DNA of 64,000 bases from Gordionus sp. m RMFG-2023 (taxonomy: Eukaryota > Nematomorpha > Gordioida > Chordodea > Parachordodidae), in the NCBI RefSeq assembly GCF_954871325.1, contig NC_088776.1:48998569-49062568 (forward strand), given 5' to 3'. Shown here one piece after another: positions 35,374 through 46,904 of the stretch. Below the pieces are notes generated by a model that ran no database searches, was not told where the DNA came from, and saw nothing but the letters and a program-made list of their open reading frames with translations. Numbering within the stretch: the first letter of the stretch is position 1; the number at the start of each line of letters is the position of its first letter. The position numbers and the translations under genes were made by a program.

Positions 35374-35548
35374 TGTAGTTAAAATGCCCGATTTGGGTTG
35401 ATTTTTAAAACGGGCCGATTAAAATTTTAGACAAAATAATATTATGTAATCCTCGTCATTTAGTGAATTGATGTTCAAATCTTTCTTCATCTATGAACAA
35501 AATTCCAGACTTGCATAATATTACTTTGATTTTAATCGGACCGTTCTT
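35374..35548. repeat. Truncated copy of the TAGTG(T)TGTTAA MITE
   Basis: Begins TAGTGTAGTTAAAATGCCCG and follows 27423-27637 (CGATTTGGGTTGATTTTTAA, ACAAAATAATATTATGTAA). The right end is lost where the next repeat (35550) starts. Confidence 0.55.
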
Positions 35549-35549
35549 A

Positions 35550-36190
35550 TTCATCTTACAATCTCTTTAAATGATATTTTCTGATGTCCTTATCAATATT
35601 TTATAGTTTTCTGTAAAATATATAATTCGCTATATTGGTTAAAATTATTTGATTGTCATGATAATTGATAAAATTGTATATACTGTAAATCTACAACATA
35701 TAATATTCCACTGTTTGTATTGTGATTTAATTTTTTTATTTAATTTATGATTTAATTTTATCAATAGTTTTCTAATTATATTTTACTTTTATTAAGATAA
35801 ATAAATTACTCACTTTATAAAAAATTATATTTGATATATTTTATTATTTAGTAATTTTATGGATCTATTATTAATAATTATAATATTATCTTTGGTTCCA
35901 TTTCTTAAAAAACATTTTTGGTTCACTTTTTTTATATACAAATGCTTTTTTCCAAAAATGTATAAATTATGATAAATAGTTTTATAAAAAAATATCAACT
36001 TTTACATTCTTTCTTTCAAATTATTGTTTAAGATATATGCATGCATTGTTAGGGATCAGGGAGTGGGGCCTAAGGGGGATGTTTTTTATTATCTTAAAAT
36101 GATATTCACAAAAAATGATAAATTTCTGAACGAAGGGGAGGGGATTTCCATGTCTCTTCCCCCCCCCCCGGCTACGCCTATGGACACAAT
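35550..36190. repeat. Interspersed repeat, copy 2 (pairs with 1896-2565)
   Basis: Colinear with 1896-2565, ending in a poly-C run then CCGGCTACGCCTATGG. A partial inverted version of its right part follows at about 36240-36390, so the right end of this family may occur in both orientations here. Confidence 0.6.
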
Positions 36191-38216
36191 ATACCACATG
36201 GGCTCATTTATGATTGGATTATATATATAATATCATATGCGGAACCCCTACCTCCCTTCCTTCAGATATATATTACTTTTTTTAAAATATCATCTTAAGT
36301 TAATAAAAAATATCTTAATTAGCCTCCTCCCCACCCCCTGACAATATATTCATATATCTTAATCATTTGAAGGAAAATATGCAAAAGTTAACAATTTTTT
36401 AATCTAAAACTAATGACTATAATGCATATATTGTTATGTTCTACCTCCCCCCCCCCCCCTTGTCCCGTACAACTTATTTCTTTTCTTTACGTTTTTCTCC
36501 ACTTGTTTCTTTTGTTTTCCCATCTTCCTTTATTTTGTTATGAAATTGATATATTATACCTTATTTTTATATTGCATTTGAAACTGGTTCTTACCAGTTT
36601 CATGAATGATTGTATCGCGATTAAATAAGAACTTTTTTTTCCCTTTTTGTTTTAAAAATTATAAAGGTTGAAAACAAAACACCTTTTTGGTGGAATTATT
36701 TTTCTTTCGTTTTGAAAATTTATATTTTTTATAACATCGATTTTACTTTGTTGAATAAACTTTGAAAATATTATTTTAACTACGTTGTCCAAGTGATTCC
36801 ATGACTAAATCGATAAAACCCAGCCCCCTGGATCCCGTCATCGACCATCCCGGACCCCCGATCACGGACTGTATTTTTCCCATTCAGACTGGGGGACCCA
36901 TCGGTCCAAATACTACACATATTTTCTGGGAAAATCATTTATATATAAAAAAGTTACAAAACAAAAATATTATTTAATTTCTTTCATTTTAATTAATGTG
37001 TTGTTTTTATTAATTGACCTTATAAAAATAAATTTTAGAGGTTAAGAAAACCCTGTTAAAGACCGGGAAAAAAGAGGGACAAAATTTCCCCAAAGGAATG
37101 GTCTGGAGGTCAAAGCTCTCAGATTTATTAATCCCCCCCCCCTAGGAAAATCCTGGCTAGCTTTATGTATAATATACTTGATAACTCATAATTAAAAGAT
37201 TTATTTTTACAAAATATTTATAATTTTCAAATTAATAATGATGAATTTTATATTATATTATAACTCAACTTTATTTAATTATGTTACTGCTCAATAATTT
37301 ATAAATTTTACCTAAAATATTTATTTTTCTATAACTAAAACACTGCCCATATAATTAATTTCTTGCCCAAAATAATCATAGCCTTAATATAATTTATAAT
37401 GAAATATTCTTACCTATACTAAAAAATTAAAATATTTCACTTTCTAAAATTGATATAAAACAGATAAGCAACATATACCTATTATATAGCTTATTAATAA
37501 ATTATCAAATTATTTCAATTTTAATATTAATATAAATTAAAGCAAGATAAAATGTATTACTAATATATTCTTAGTATAAAGATTCACTCATAATAGATAT
37601 AAAATATAAGATGAAAACCAAAAAATTATGATAAATGCGAAGAAAAAAAATCAATTAAAATAATTTTTGAATTTTTTTTTCATGTACTAAATTTTTTGAC
37701 ACCTAAAACTTTCTAGCTCTCCACTTTTAAAAATCGTCTAAGTTTGGTTTTAAGAAAAATATGAGGGTTTGGGTTCACATCCTGGTTATAAACATTAAAT
37801 AATAAAAAAATAAACTACAAGACGACAGGTTCATTTTCCCCTCTATCTAATTTATAAAATTTTGATAGCCTTAAATAATTCAGGGACTATTAAATATAAT
37901 ATTTTCTATATTAAATAAACAATTTTAAAAAAAACGAATACAATAAAAATATTCACTAATATAAAATTAGTCAAGATTTAAAAGTATAAAATAGAGCCGT
38001 AATGGCTATATTTTATTTACTAATGGTAAAAATATGTTTATAAAAATAAATAGAGGTTATACGATAAAAATTAAATATACTGAAATGTGGGTCTTAAGAG
38101 GGCTAGTAACCAATCAAGCTTTCGCAAAATATTTCGAAATTCTTCTATTATTAAATTTTTTATGAAAGTTAGCATAAACAAATTTGCCTTATTATTTTTG
38201 AAAATCAAGTTGTATT
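36191..38216. other. Repeat-containing intergenic region
   Basis: Holds the partial inverted repeat noted above, a poly-C run near 36449, a GC-rich cassette at about 36825-36935 (CCCCCTGGATCCCG ... GGGGGACCCATCGGTCC, inverted halves) and another at 37060-37165 ending AATCCTGGCTAGC. From 37170 on it is AT-rich with nothing recognised. A 41-codon open stretch at about 38083-38220 could be an upstream exon of the next gene, but no splice model was found. Confidence 0.35.
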
Positions 38217-39581
38217 ATGAGTAGTAATTCAACAATTCACCATAACAAACGTATAAAAAAGTAATATATTCTCTAAAGCTAAGTAAATATAGTTATTATA
38301 GATCTAATAAATGTGAAATAATAAATAATGAGATTATTGAAAAAGAAATTCAAATTTGGGCTAATGGGATATGTAAAGGGTTTAATTCACTTTATAATTG
38401 GGAAAGTAAATATTGCTAATTTATTATTAAAAAAATAAATAATTAAATTATGCAGATGCTTACACGAAAAGAGTGGATAGCTTAAAAGAAAAAATTAAGA
38501 TACAGTATAAAATATTTTATTATTATTTATTATACTGTTTTTTTAGAAGTATATTATATCCATGGAAAGATCAATTTGATAACAATCATGAGCATGAAAA
38601 ATTGTTAAGCTCAAGTTAATATGCATTTTGTATTTTATTAGAACTATAATATTTGTAGATAAATCTACAAGTTACAATGAAAATTATAACTCTTCTTTAA
38701 CAAACTCAAACCAAAATTTAAATGGTTACCATTATTTGGAAAATTTATGTAATTTTTTAAATCCTAATGAATTTGATCCAGTTATAAATAAATCAAATAA
38801 TAATTCAATGATGCAAAGTGTCTATCATTCCAAAATAGATCAGTTTCCAAATCATAGTAATATTCCTATTCTTTCAAATTTATCAAATGTTGATTGCAAA
38901 GATTACACCCTAATGGAAAGCAATGATAATAAAGAAAAAAGCTTAAATCTTATAGATCATAGCATAACATCAGTTAATAATATTCAAGCAATTAATGACA
39001 ATTATAAAAATAATATTTTTGATTATGATACTAATAACCAAAATTTTTGTATGCCTTTTAATTTATCAAATGATAATTTTAATTATAATAATGATGATAA
39101 TAATTATAATAATGTTGATAATAATTATGATCTATTTGCATTCCAAAAAAATCCTTGTAGTAGTTACAATTATAATTATAGCAATTATAGTACACCTGCA
39201 TTTAACCTTCCACATATTGAACAAGACTTTATCAAACCATTTTCTTATAATCCAATAAGTAATAATTCTTGTTTTGATAGTATCAATATAAAAGATTACA
39301 TGGCATCCAATAATAGTCAAAGTAAAGTATCTTTTGCTGTAAGTCAATGTTTTACAACCTCAAATTCACAAATAATCAATAGTCCAATGGAGAATAATTT
39401 TTTAGCAACCCAAGCTTCTTTTGGACATAATATTTGTTTACCTAATGAAAAGTATTCACAAAATTCTAGTAATTCTTATCATTCTATACCGGAATTTAAA
39501 AGTATAGATCCTCAACCTTTGTATCATACCAATTATATTTCCACAAAAATGGTAAATTATTGTGAATGTATAAATATTTAA
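38217..39581 (+). CDS. Unrecognised Asn/Ser/Tyr-rich protein, five exons
   Basis: Function unknown. Exons 38217-38260, 38302-38405, 38456-38504, 38547-38614, 38659-39581. Introns are 41, 50, 42 and 44 bp, all GT-AG, phases consistent; 395 residues. The N-terminal 80 residues are charged and look ordered (KRIKKSNKCEIINNEIIEKE, IQIWANGICKGFNSLYNWE, then KRVDSLKEKIKIQ). The last 315 residues are low-complexity, rich in Asn, Ser, Tyr, Asp and Phe (for example DNFNYNNDDNNYNNVDNNYD), as in activation or prion-like tails. A regulatory role would fit a short ordered region plus such a tail, but no known domain is seen. The ATG at 38217 is the first in frame; a longer N-terminus in upstream exons is possible. 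Confidence 0.65.
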
Positions 39582-40527
39582 TATATTGATATAACTATAA
39601 TCATGAAGCATTTATTATTTAAAAATTTTTTTAAATATTAATCAGATATCCAATTATCTTTTTTTTTAGCATATACATGGTATTGGCTATAAACCACTAG
39701 TACCCAATGCCAAAAATAATAATGTAGTTATTTATTGAAAAGTCAAAGATATGATTTACCAATATTATTTTTAAAATTTATTTATCATTCATAATTTATT
39801 TATGAAATTCAAATAAGAAATAAACAATAAAAGTCAGCAGTCAGGGTAAAACAATTGGTATTTTGCATTTTTAATATTTCGAAAAATTAACAAAACATCT
39901 TATATATTTATATGCAGTCCTCATTTAGAAATAAAAACAAGTGTAGCTCTCTACCTATAAATACATTAGGAGCTGTGGTTAATTATGTGAAGTGTGTGAT
40001 TTATACCATTTTACCCCATACCCAGGGTCAAGTGGCAAAGTGGTTAAAATAAAATTAAACATAACTATATTGTTTAATTGAACAAAATATTGCAATTTTG
40101 ACATCTATTCTTCACTTTTAATATAAACTAATCAATACAATACCAGAATGTAAAAGATTATATCATAAATAGCACATTTTGAATGTGCTTATTTTAGGCA
40201 CACTATTTCAATTATTCTTTCCCTTTGCGACTACTTATAAAATTTTATTCCAAATAATTTATTAATCTTCAATTTTGCACAAAAATATCTTTTTATCTAA
40301 CCAAAATCAAATATTCCTCTATATTTAATATATTCCAACCCCACTATCATACATCAGGTGGACTTTATGTAGATTCCTTTTATTTTAACTAATTTAAAAT
40401 ATCATTTATTTTAGAATGTGACTATTTACTGGCATGGTGTTCAGTAACAATAATCCTTATTTGACCTTTTATTCACAGTTGATACTTTATTATATTTTAA
40501 ACTACCAGTATCATTTTATTCTTTATA
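39582..40527. other. 3' flank of the Asn-rich gene
   Basis: A possible AATAAA lies near 39823. At 40033-40047 TGGCAAAGTGGTTAA is an excellent RNA polymerase III A box, but no B box follows at tRNA spacing, so I read it as a truncated tRNA or SINE relic. Nothing else seen. Confidence 0.35.
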
Positions 40528-40709
40528 GTGCTTCCAAATTAAGGAGTTTTTTTTTTTAACTTTTTATATTATTAAAAAACGTATATTTTAATATAATTTT
40601 TGTCACCTATTTACAAAATTAATACCGCTTTAATTTGAACAATATTGAGGTATGTGTTTTTTATATACTAAAAAAACAACTTATAAACTAATGCTCAATT
40701 TGGAAGCAC
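40528..40709. mobile_element. 182 bp Tc1/mariner-type MITE
   Basis: Ends GTGCTTCCAAATT and AATTTGGAAGCAC are perfect 13 bp inverted repeats, flanked by TA on both sides (40526-40527 and 40710-40711). TA duplication indicates the Tc1/mariner group. No coding sequence. Confidence 0.75.
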
Positions 40710-41001
40710 TAACAGTTGTTAATTTATTATATTTGTTAGAATTAATATTTTATTAGAGATCTATTTAGACTTTTTAAAAAATTGATTAGCTTTATTTATT
40801 ATTGAAAAGGCAAATCAATTGATCTGATATTTTGTTATTTAAAGAAATTATTTTGTGAGACAAAATTTTATCAAATAAGATATTATTCTAAATTCCTTTT
40901 TTAAAAACATTAAATATCAGCAATATTGAAGAGATGTTCTATATTACAGAGCTGCATATGTTATTTTTACTAAAACAATAAAAACAAAGATTATTAAGAG
41001 C

Positions 41002-41690
41002 AGGGGTTTGAATCGAAACCGAGCCCGGAAAGGAAAACCTGGATTTTTGGGAAAGAATTTGAACCCAAACCAAACTTAAACCCCGTTTATAAATTTTCAA
41101 AAACCCAAACTGAACCCGCGGATTTTATTTGAACCCGGGTTAAACCTGGTTCAGTGTATTGTTTAAATTAATATAAGATATTTGTATTATTAATAATTTA
41201 CCTGATATTTTATAATATTTTCAAATTTCCATTTAAGTGAAGTGTTAATTTTAAACAACTTAATTCATTTACTCCATTTTTAAATTTATTTTCAAAGATT
41301 CTTATTGGACTGTTAATAAATTTAAACAATTAAATTCATTTACGCCATTTTTTTTTAATTTTTAACTTATTCTCAAAGATTATAATTAGAGGAAAATGAA
41401 AGTGAACAAGTCAAAGTAAAAATTATTTAATTGGATATTGTAATTTAAGAAATACATCTAAATAAAATTTTTTAAATCTATATATGACTATGCTTTGTAT
41501 TTTTAACTATATTTTGCCTATAAATAAAATAAAAAATTAATTTTTTATACCAAATTTATGTCTAGTTTTTTTAATTATGATTTAAATATAGAATTTTTTT
41601 TTATCAATTTAAAAATTCTTAAACCCGAGCTGAAACCGGAACCAAACCCGGGTTCAAAAATATTTCGCTGAGCCGAACCCGAACCGAACA
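41002..41690. mobile_element. Non-autonomous hAT-like element with AACCCGAACC subterminal repeats (one clear end)
   Basis: The left end CAGGGGTTTGAATCGAAACC resembles the CAGGGTTTCGAACCG end of the hAT at 47779-51279. Inverted subterminal blocks at 41020-41155 and 41620-41690 repeat AACCCGAACCGAAC-type motifs. The right terminus is not identifiable; it abuts a Ty3-like fragment. Confidence 0.5.
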
Positions 41691-41835
41691 TCCTTCTAGT
41701 GTTACAAAACACGGCAAAGTGGTTTGATTTCTTACATATGTTGTTGCACGTTTTTCCGTATGCTGGACAATTTCTAATAGCATGAAAACTATTACAAAAA
41801 TAACAAGGTTTTCTAAACATCTTTTATATACCACT
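41691..41835 (-). mobile_element. Ty3-like retroelement fossil: Gag zinc-knuckle fragment
   Basis: The minus strand encodes CYFCNSFHAIRNCPAYGK and the start of a second knuckle, closely matching the nucleocapsid part of the element at 58500-61872. Only this short piece remains; it is broken and has no terminal repeats. Same family, probably similar age. Confidence 0.6.
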
Positions 41836-42376
41836 TAATAATCTGTTATAAAATAAACATTATGCAGCTCATAAAATGTGATTCTTTTACACATATTGAC
41901 AATTTAACTTTGAAGATATTTATATTTAAAAGATAGTCATAATATTGATAAAATTTACCGGAATTTAAAATTATACAAGGTAATTTTTGATCTTCAAAAT
42001 ATATAAATAAAATATTGTACTCGCGTGTCATGTTATATATAAAGACTAAGGCCTCGATTAAACGAAAGGCATCGCAACATTATTATCAAATATCATCATA
42101 AGGTTTTAGGCATTTCATCGTTAGGTCATAAATTACTAGTAGATAGCCCGTCAAAAATGACGGGGAATGAAAATTTTCTTCTTACTTTTATGCATGTTAC
42201 CTGTTATTTGAAAATAATATCCAATTTTTATTCTTCTTACCCCCTCAGCCCTTCAGGCCAGGTTTAATCCATTAAAACTAAGTGCTATGGTTTGAGTAAA
42301 AATAAATTTAAAGCATTTACTTGATAATACCAATATTATTTGTTAAATATGACTGATTACTTGGTTACATATCAAT
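41836..42376. other. AT-rich stretch
   Basis: I see no gene or element end. Confidence 0.3.
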
Positions 42377-42640
42377 TCAGCGAAACTTTTATCGCGTATG
42401 AATTCTATAGTGAAACTTATCGCAAATCCACATTAGCGAATATTTTTCAGCGAAAACAAATATCGCGAATTTTTTTATAGCGAAACTCTTATCGCAAAAC
42501 CTTTAAAGCGAATACATTAGAGCAAAATTTTTATCGCGAATCAATAATCGCGAAAATTTATAGCGAAGTCAATATCGCGAAACATAAATCGCGAAGACAA
42601 TATAGCGAAAACTATTTCGCGAAATATAACGCGGCCTATT
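42377..42640. repeat. Array of about 18 TATCGCGAA / TAGCGAAA motifs
   Basis: In 260 bp the motifs AGCGAAAC, ATCGCGAA and TAGCGAAG recur every 12-18 bp with partly conserved AAACTT-, AAAAC- or AAATTT-like spacers. Every unit shares the CGCGAA or GCGAA core, which is rare elsewhere in this AT-rich window. It is too regular to be chance and has no coding frame. Confidence 0.8.
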
Positions 42641-43159
42641 ATTATTTTTTTATTTTTATTAAAATAATTTATTTTATTTATATTTAATGTTAATATTTTA
42701 CTTATCAACAAATAAACATATTATATGATATATATTTTTTATTTATATTATTATATTATGAAATAAAAAATGGATTTCTTTTATATTTGATATTTTTTTA
42801 ATAAAAAAAATGATATGCTACTATTGTAATATTATTTTTGTTACAATTTATTAGTGATTTTCACACGCCCAAAATTTTAAGCAAAAAATATTTTTTGAAG
42901 TTCAAAAAGATTTTTAAACATATTTTGATAAAAATTTAAATCTTTTTTGAGGAATTCTTTTGTGAATTTTATTATAAATAAATAAACAACCTTTTAGGTG
43001 AAAATTTTATAGTTTTTTTTATCATTTTTGTAATTTTAAGTATATTAAAAGAGGTGGGTTTTCTAAATAATATTTAAAATATTTTTATTTAACTTATTTA
43101 TGTATATGATCTTTTTAAGGATAATTATTTAATCTGACAATTTTTATATTCGTTATGGA

Positions 43160-44230
43160 AGATGTTCCTTGGAAAAATGACAATTATCATAATAGGTATT
43201 TTAAACATATTAGATTTTTTTTAAGGTAAAATATGTATTTTTAACATGTTAAATTAAAATTTTAATTAAGATGCACTATATAAAAGTGACAATTATCATA
43301 ATCCTTATTTTTTAAGTTTTTTTAAATTTTTTCGTAAATCGGTTAAAATAAGTATTGTTAATATGTATTAATAAAACTTCAGTGAAGATGTACCCTAGAT
43401 AAGTGACAATTGTCATAATCCTTATTTTTAAAGTTTTTTGAATTTTTTTGATGCAAATGGGTAAAAATATAGATTGTAAACTTGTTAAATTAAAATTTCA
43501 TGAAGATGTACCACAGAAAAGTTATAATCGTTATTTTTAAACTTTTTTTGACGTATATGGGCCAAAATAAGTATTGATAACATGTTTAATAAAAACTTCA
43601 GTGAAGATGTACCCAAGATAAGTGACAATTGTCATAATCATTTTTAAAGTTTTTTGAATTTTTTTGACGCAAATGGGCAAAAAATAAATTGCTAACATGT
43701 TTAAATAAAACTTCAGTGAAGATGTACCCTAGATAAGTGACAATTGTCATAATCGTTCTTTTTAAAGTTTTTTGAATTTTTTTGAAGCAAATGGGCAAAA
43801 ATAGAAATTGCTAACATGTTAAAATAAAATATCAATGAAGATGTACCATAGATAAGTGACAATTGTCATAATTGTTGTTTTTAAAGTTTTTTGAAATTTT
43901 TTGATACAAAAGGGTAAAAATATAGATTGTAAAAATGTCAAATTAAAATTTCATAAAGATGTACCATATAAAAGTGACGATTGTCATAATCGTTATTTTT
44001 AAAAGTTTTTAAATTTTTCTGAAGCAAATGGGCTAAAATATAAATTGCTAACTTGTTAAAATAATATTTCAGTGAAGATGTACCCTAGATAAGTGACAAT
44101 AGTCATAATCGTTATTTTTAAAGTTTTTGAATTGTTTGACGCAATTGGACAAAAATATAAATTGTTAACATGTTAAAATAAAATTTCAGTCCAAACAAAA
44201 AAACAAATCGATATTTTCATTCTCATAATC
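43160..44230. repeat. About nine 105-120 bp tandem units, left arm
   Basis: Each unit holds GATGTACC..AGA, AAGTGACAATTGTCATAATC, TTTTTAAAGTTTTTTGAATT and GCAAATGGGCAAAAATA, in that order. The GACAATTGTC core is itself a perfect 10 bp palindrome. Confidence 0.85.
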
Positions 44231-44933
44231 GTTGTTCCTTTTATCCTGCTTAATATTTGATAAAAATATGCAAAGTGATTATTAAAGATAGTTGTAACCT
44301 ATGTTAAATTCTAAACTTTTAAGATATGGATTCACTTATTCCTTTAATTAATAAATTTTAATTCTACATTATAAAAATGTATAACCTTGCATTCACAGTT
44401 AGCAAATATTTTTGTATACTCGTGGCAAAATAGTGCTGAGTCTGAATTGAGGGTAGGATTTTTATAGAAAGAACTTAAAAACCATATGAATATTATTTAG
44501 TAATATGATACAATCAACATCCTATAAATTTAATGTTAAGATTTTATTATGGTTAAAATGGATTACAATCTATATTTTAACCCATTTACATCAAAGAACT
44601 TTAAAAATAACGATTATAAAAATTGTCACTTTTCAATGGTATATTTTCATGAAATATTAATTTACCATGTTTACAATCTATATTTTAAGCCATTTGCAAC
44701 AAAAATATTCCAAAAAACCTTATTAACAACGATTATGACAATTGTAACTCATCTATGGTACATCTTCACTGAAATTTTATTTTAATATGTAAGCAATTTA
44801 TATTTTTGCCCATTTGCGTCTAAAAAAATCAAATAATTTTAAAAATAACAATTCAATTGTCACCTTTTTACGGTGCATCCTTATGAAATTTTAATTTAAC
44901 ATGTTTACAATCTATATTTTTACTAGTGATGTT

Positions 44934-45852
44934 AAAAGTTACTTTTGAAACATAACTAGTTACAGTTACTAATTACATTGGCAAAAACATAACTAGTTAC
45001 AGTTACTAGTTACATTTTTACAAAAGTAACTAGTTATTAGTTACAGTTATTTTCAAAAGTAATTAGTTACTTACTTTATACATCATTCATATGCGCATTT
45101 ATTTATTGAATGCATTTATTTAATATAAAAAAAATTAGGATAAACAAAGTATAATCAGTTATTTAAAATAATATACAATTTATTTATATAAAAAAATATC
45201 GCAAAATTGAATATTTACATCGAAGATAAAAATATATATTTGCATTGAAAAAAAAACATTTATTTTTCATAAAAATTAGAATCTAATAAATTTTTATTTG
45301 CTTTTAACAACAAATTAATTTCAAGTTATTATCTAGGAGACGTGCTCGTTTATCTCCAAAAATGAGCTTACCTAGACTGAACAAGCGCTCTACGGGAGCA
45401 CTTGATGTTAGAACAACATTATATTTAATAAAGAGTAATTTTAACTTTGGAAAATCGTTATATAAAGAAAAAGTGTTGTTATTAGATTTGATAAAGTTTT
45501 CTATAAGTTTATTATCCAGAATATTTTGTCGCTTTAGGTCAAAAAATCCAACTACATCAAGTGATGTTGGTTTTGAGCATGATTCATTCGTCTGGGATTC
45601 ACTTTGAGGTATTAAGGTAAATTTGAACGGGAAATTATAACAATCAGACATTTTCACAAAATTTTAAATTAATAAATTTAATTTAAAAAATAAATTTAAT
45701 TTAAAATTAATTTATCACAACATATTAAAAATAAAATTAATTATTTGAATATATCTTTAGAAATAACTAGTTAATTTTGGCAGTTACATTTCAAAAATTA
45801 TAACTAGTTACAGTTACTAGTTACAATTTAAAAAATATACTTAACATCACTA
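44934..45852. mobile_element. 919 bp internally deleted hAT element with intact ends
   Basis: Begins TAGTGATGTTAA and ends TTAACATCACTA (12 bp inverted repeats), flanked by the perfect 8 bp duplication ATTTTTAC (44926-44933 and 45853-45860). Subterminal AACTAGTTACAGTTACTAGT repeats lie at both ends. It keeps only the 3' part of the transposase (45304-45657). Confidence 0.92.
45304..45657 (-). pseudogene. hAT transposase C-terminal dimerisation domain, in a deleted element
   Basis: A 117-residue open frame beginning [13 protein letters not shown]. Its second half, [20 protein letters not shown] followed by [19 protein letters not shown], is the hAT family C-terminal (Dimer_Tnp_hAT) motif; the family form is [20 protein letters not shown]...KR.RL. 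The catalytic core and zinc finger are absent, so it cannot transpose alone. Upstream residues show no domain. The open frame suggests recent deletion or chance survival. Confidence 0.75.
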
Positions 45853-46904
45853 ATTTTTACCCATATATCAAAAAAGTTTAAAAATAACGATTATGACAAT
45901 TGTCACTTATCTAGGGTACATCTTAACTGAAATTTTATTTTAACATGTTTGCAATACTTATTTTAGCCCATTTACGTCAAAAAATTCAAAAAGTTATAAA
46001 ATAACGATTATGAAAATTGTCACTTTTCTATGGTACATCTTCATGAAGTTTTGATTTAACATGTTTACAATCTATATTTTTACCCATTTACAACAAAAGA
46101 ATTCAAAATAAACAACGATTACGACAATTGTAACTTATCTACGGTACATCTTCACTGAAATTTTATTTAAACATGTTAGCAATACTTATTTTAGCCCATT
46201 TACGTCAAAAAAATTATAAAATAACGATTATGACAATTGTCACTTATCTATGGTACATTTTCATGAAATTTAATTTAACATGTTTACAATCTATATTTTT
46301 ACCCATTTACGTTAAAAAAGTTTAAAAGTAATGATTATGATAATTGTCACTTATCTAGGGTACATCTTCACTGAAGTTTTATAAAAATAACGATTATGAC
46401 AATTGTCACTTTTCAATGGTAGATCTTCATGAAATTTTAATTTAGCATGTTAAAAGTACATATTTTTGCCCATTAGCGTTATAAAAATCTAATATGTTTA
46501 AAAATACCGATTATGATAATTGCCACATTTCCAAGGAACATCTTCATTGAATTTATAATTTAACATCTTTACAAATAAATGATATTATATTTTTACCCGT
46601 TTGAGTCAAAAAATTTCAAAAATCTTAAAAATAACGAATATGACAATTGTCACATTAAAATATTATCCTTAAAAAGATCATAAAATAACATAAATAAGTT
46701 AAATATAAATATTTAGAAATAAATTATTTAGAAAACTCACCTTTTTTAATAAATAAATATACTTAAGAAATAGATAATTTTACAAAAATGATAAAAAAAA
46801 CTAAAAGATTTCACCTAAAAATTGTATATTTATTTATAATCAATTTCACAAAAGAATCCCTCAAAAAAGATATATTTACAAAGAAGATTTAAAATTTATT
46901 ATTA

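Larger units (their letters stand above)
44540..46680. repeat. About eleven tandem units in inverse orientation, right arm
   Basis: Units read TATTTTTACCCATTTACGTC, AAAAATAACGATTATGACAATTGTCAC, then TCTATGGTACATCTTCA, the complement of the left-arm unit. Interrupted at 44934-45852 by a hAT insertion. Confidence 0.85.
42900..46890. mobile_element. 4 kb foldback element with tandem-repeat arms
   Basis: The outer 250 bp (42900-43150) reappears inverted at about 46640-46890 (GAGGAATTCTTTTGTGAA / TTCACAAAAGAATCCCTC; GTGGGTTTTCTAAATAAT / ATTATTTAGAAAACTCAC). Inside, the left arm has about nine units of 105-120 bp carrying GACAATTGTCATAATCGTTATTT and the right arm about eleven in the opposite orientation. 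The spacer is about 44250-44540. The plan resembles Drosophila FB elements, whose long inverted repeats are made of tandem units; no relation is claimed. A hAT (44934-45852) splits the right arm. No transposase seen. Confidence 0.8.

Noticed and set aside
39132-39347. Minus-strand frame and a second plus frame over the Asn-rich exon
   Set aside because: Shadows of the AAT-rich coding sequence; Ile-rich composition is typical of out-of-frame AAT/TAT runs.
43598-44785. Short frames within the tandem arms of the 4 kb foldback element
   Set aside because: They follow the repeat unit and recur with it; not genes.
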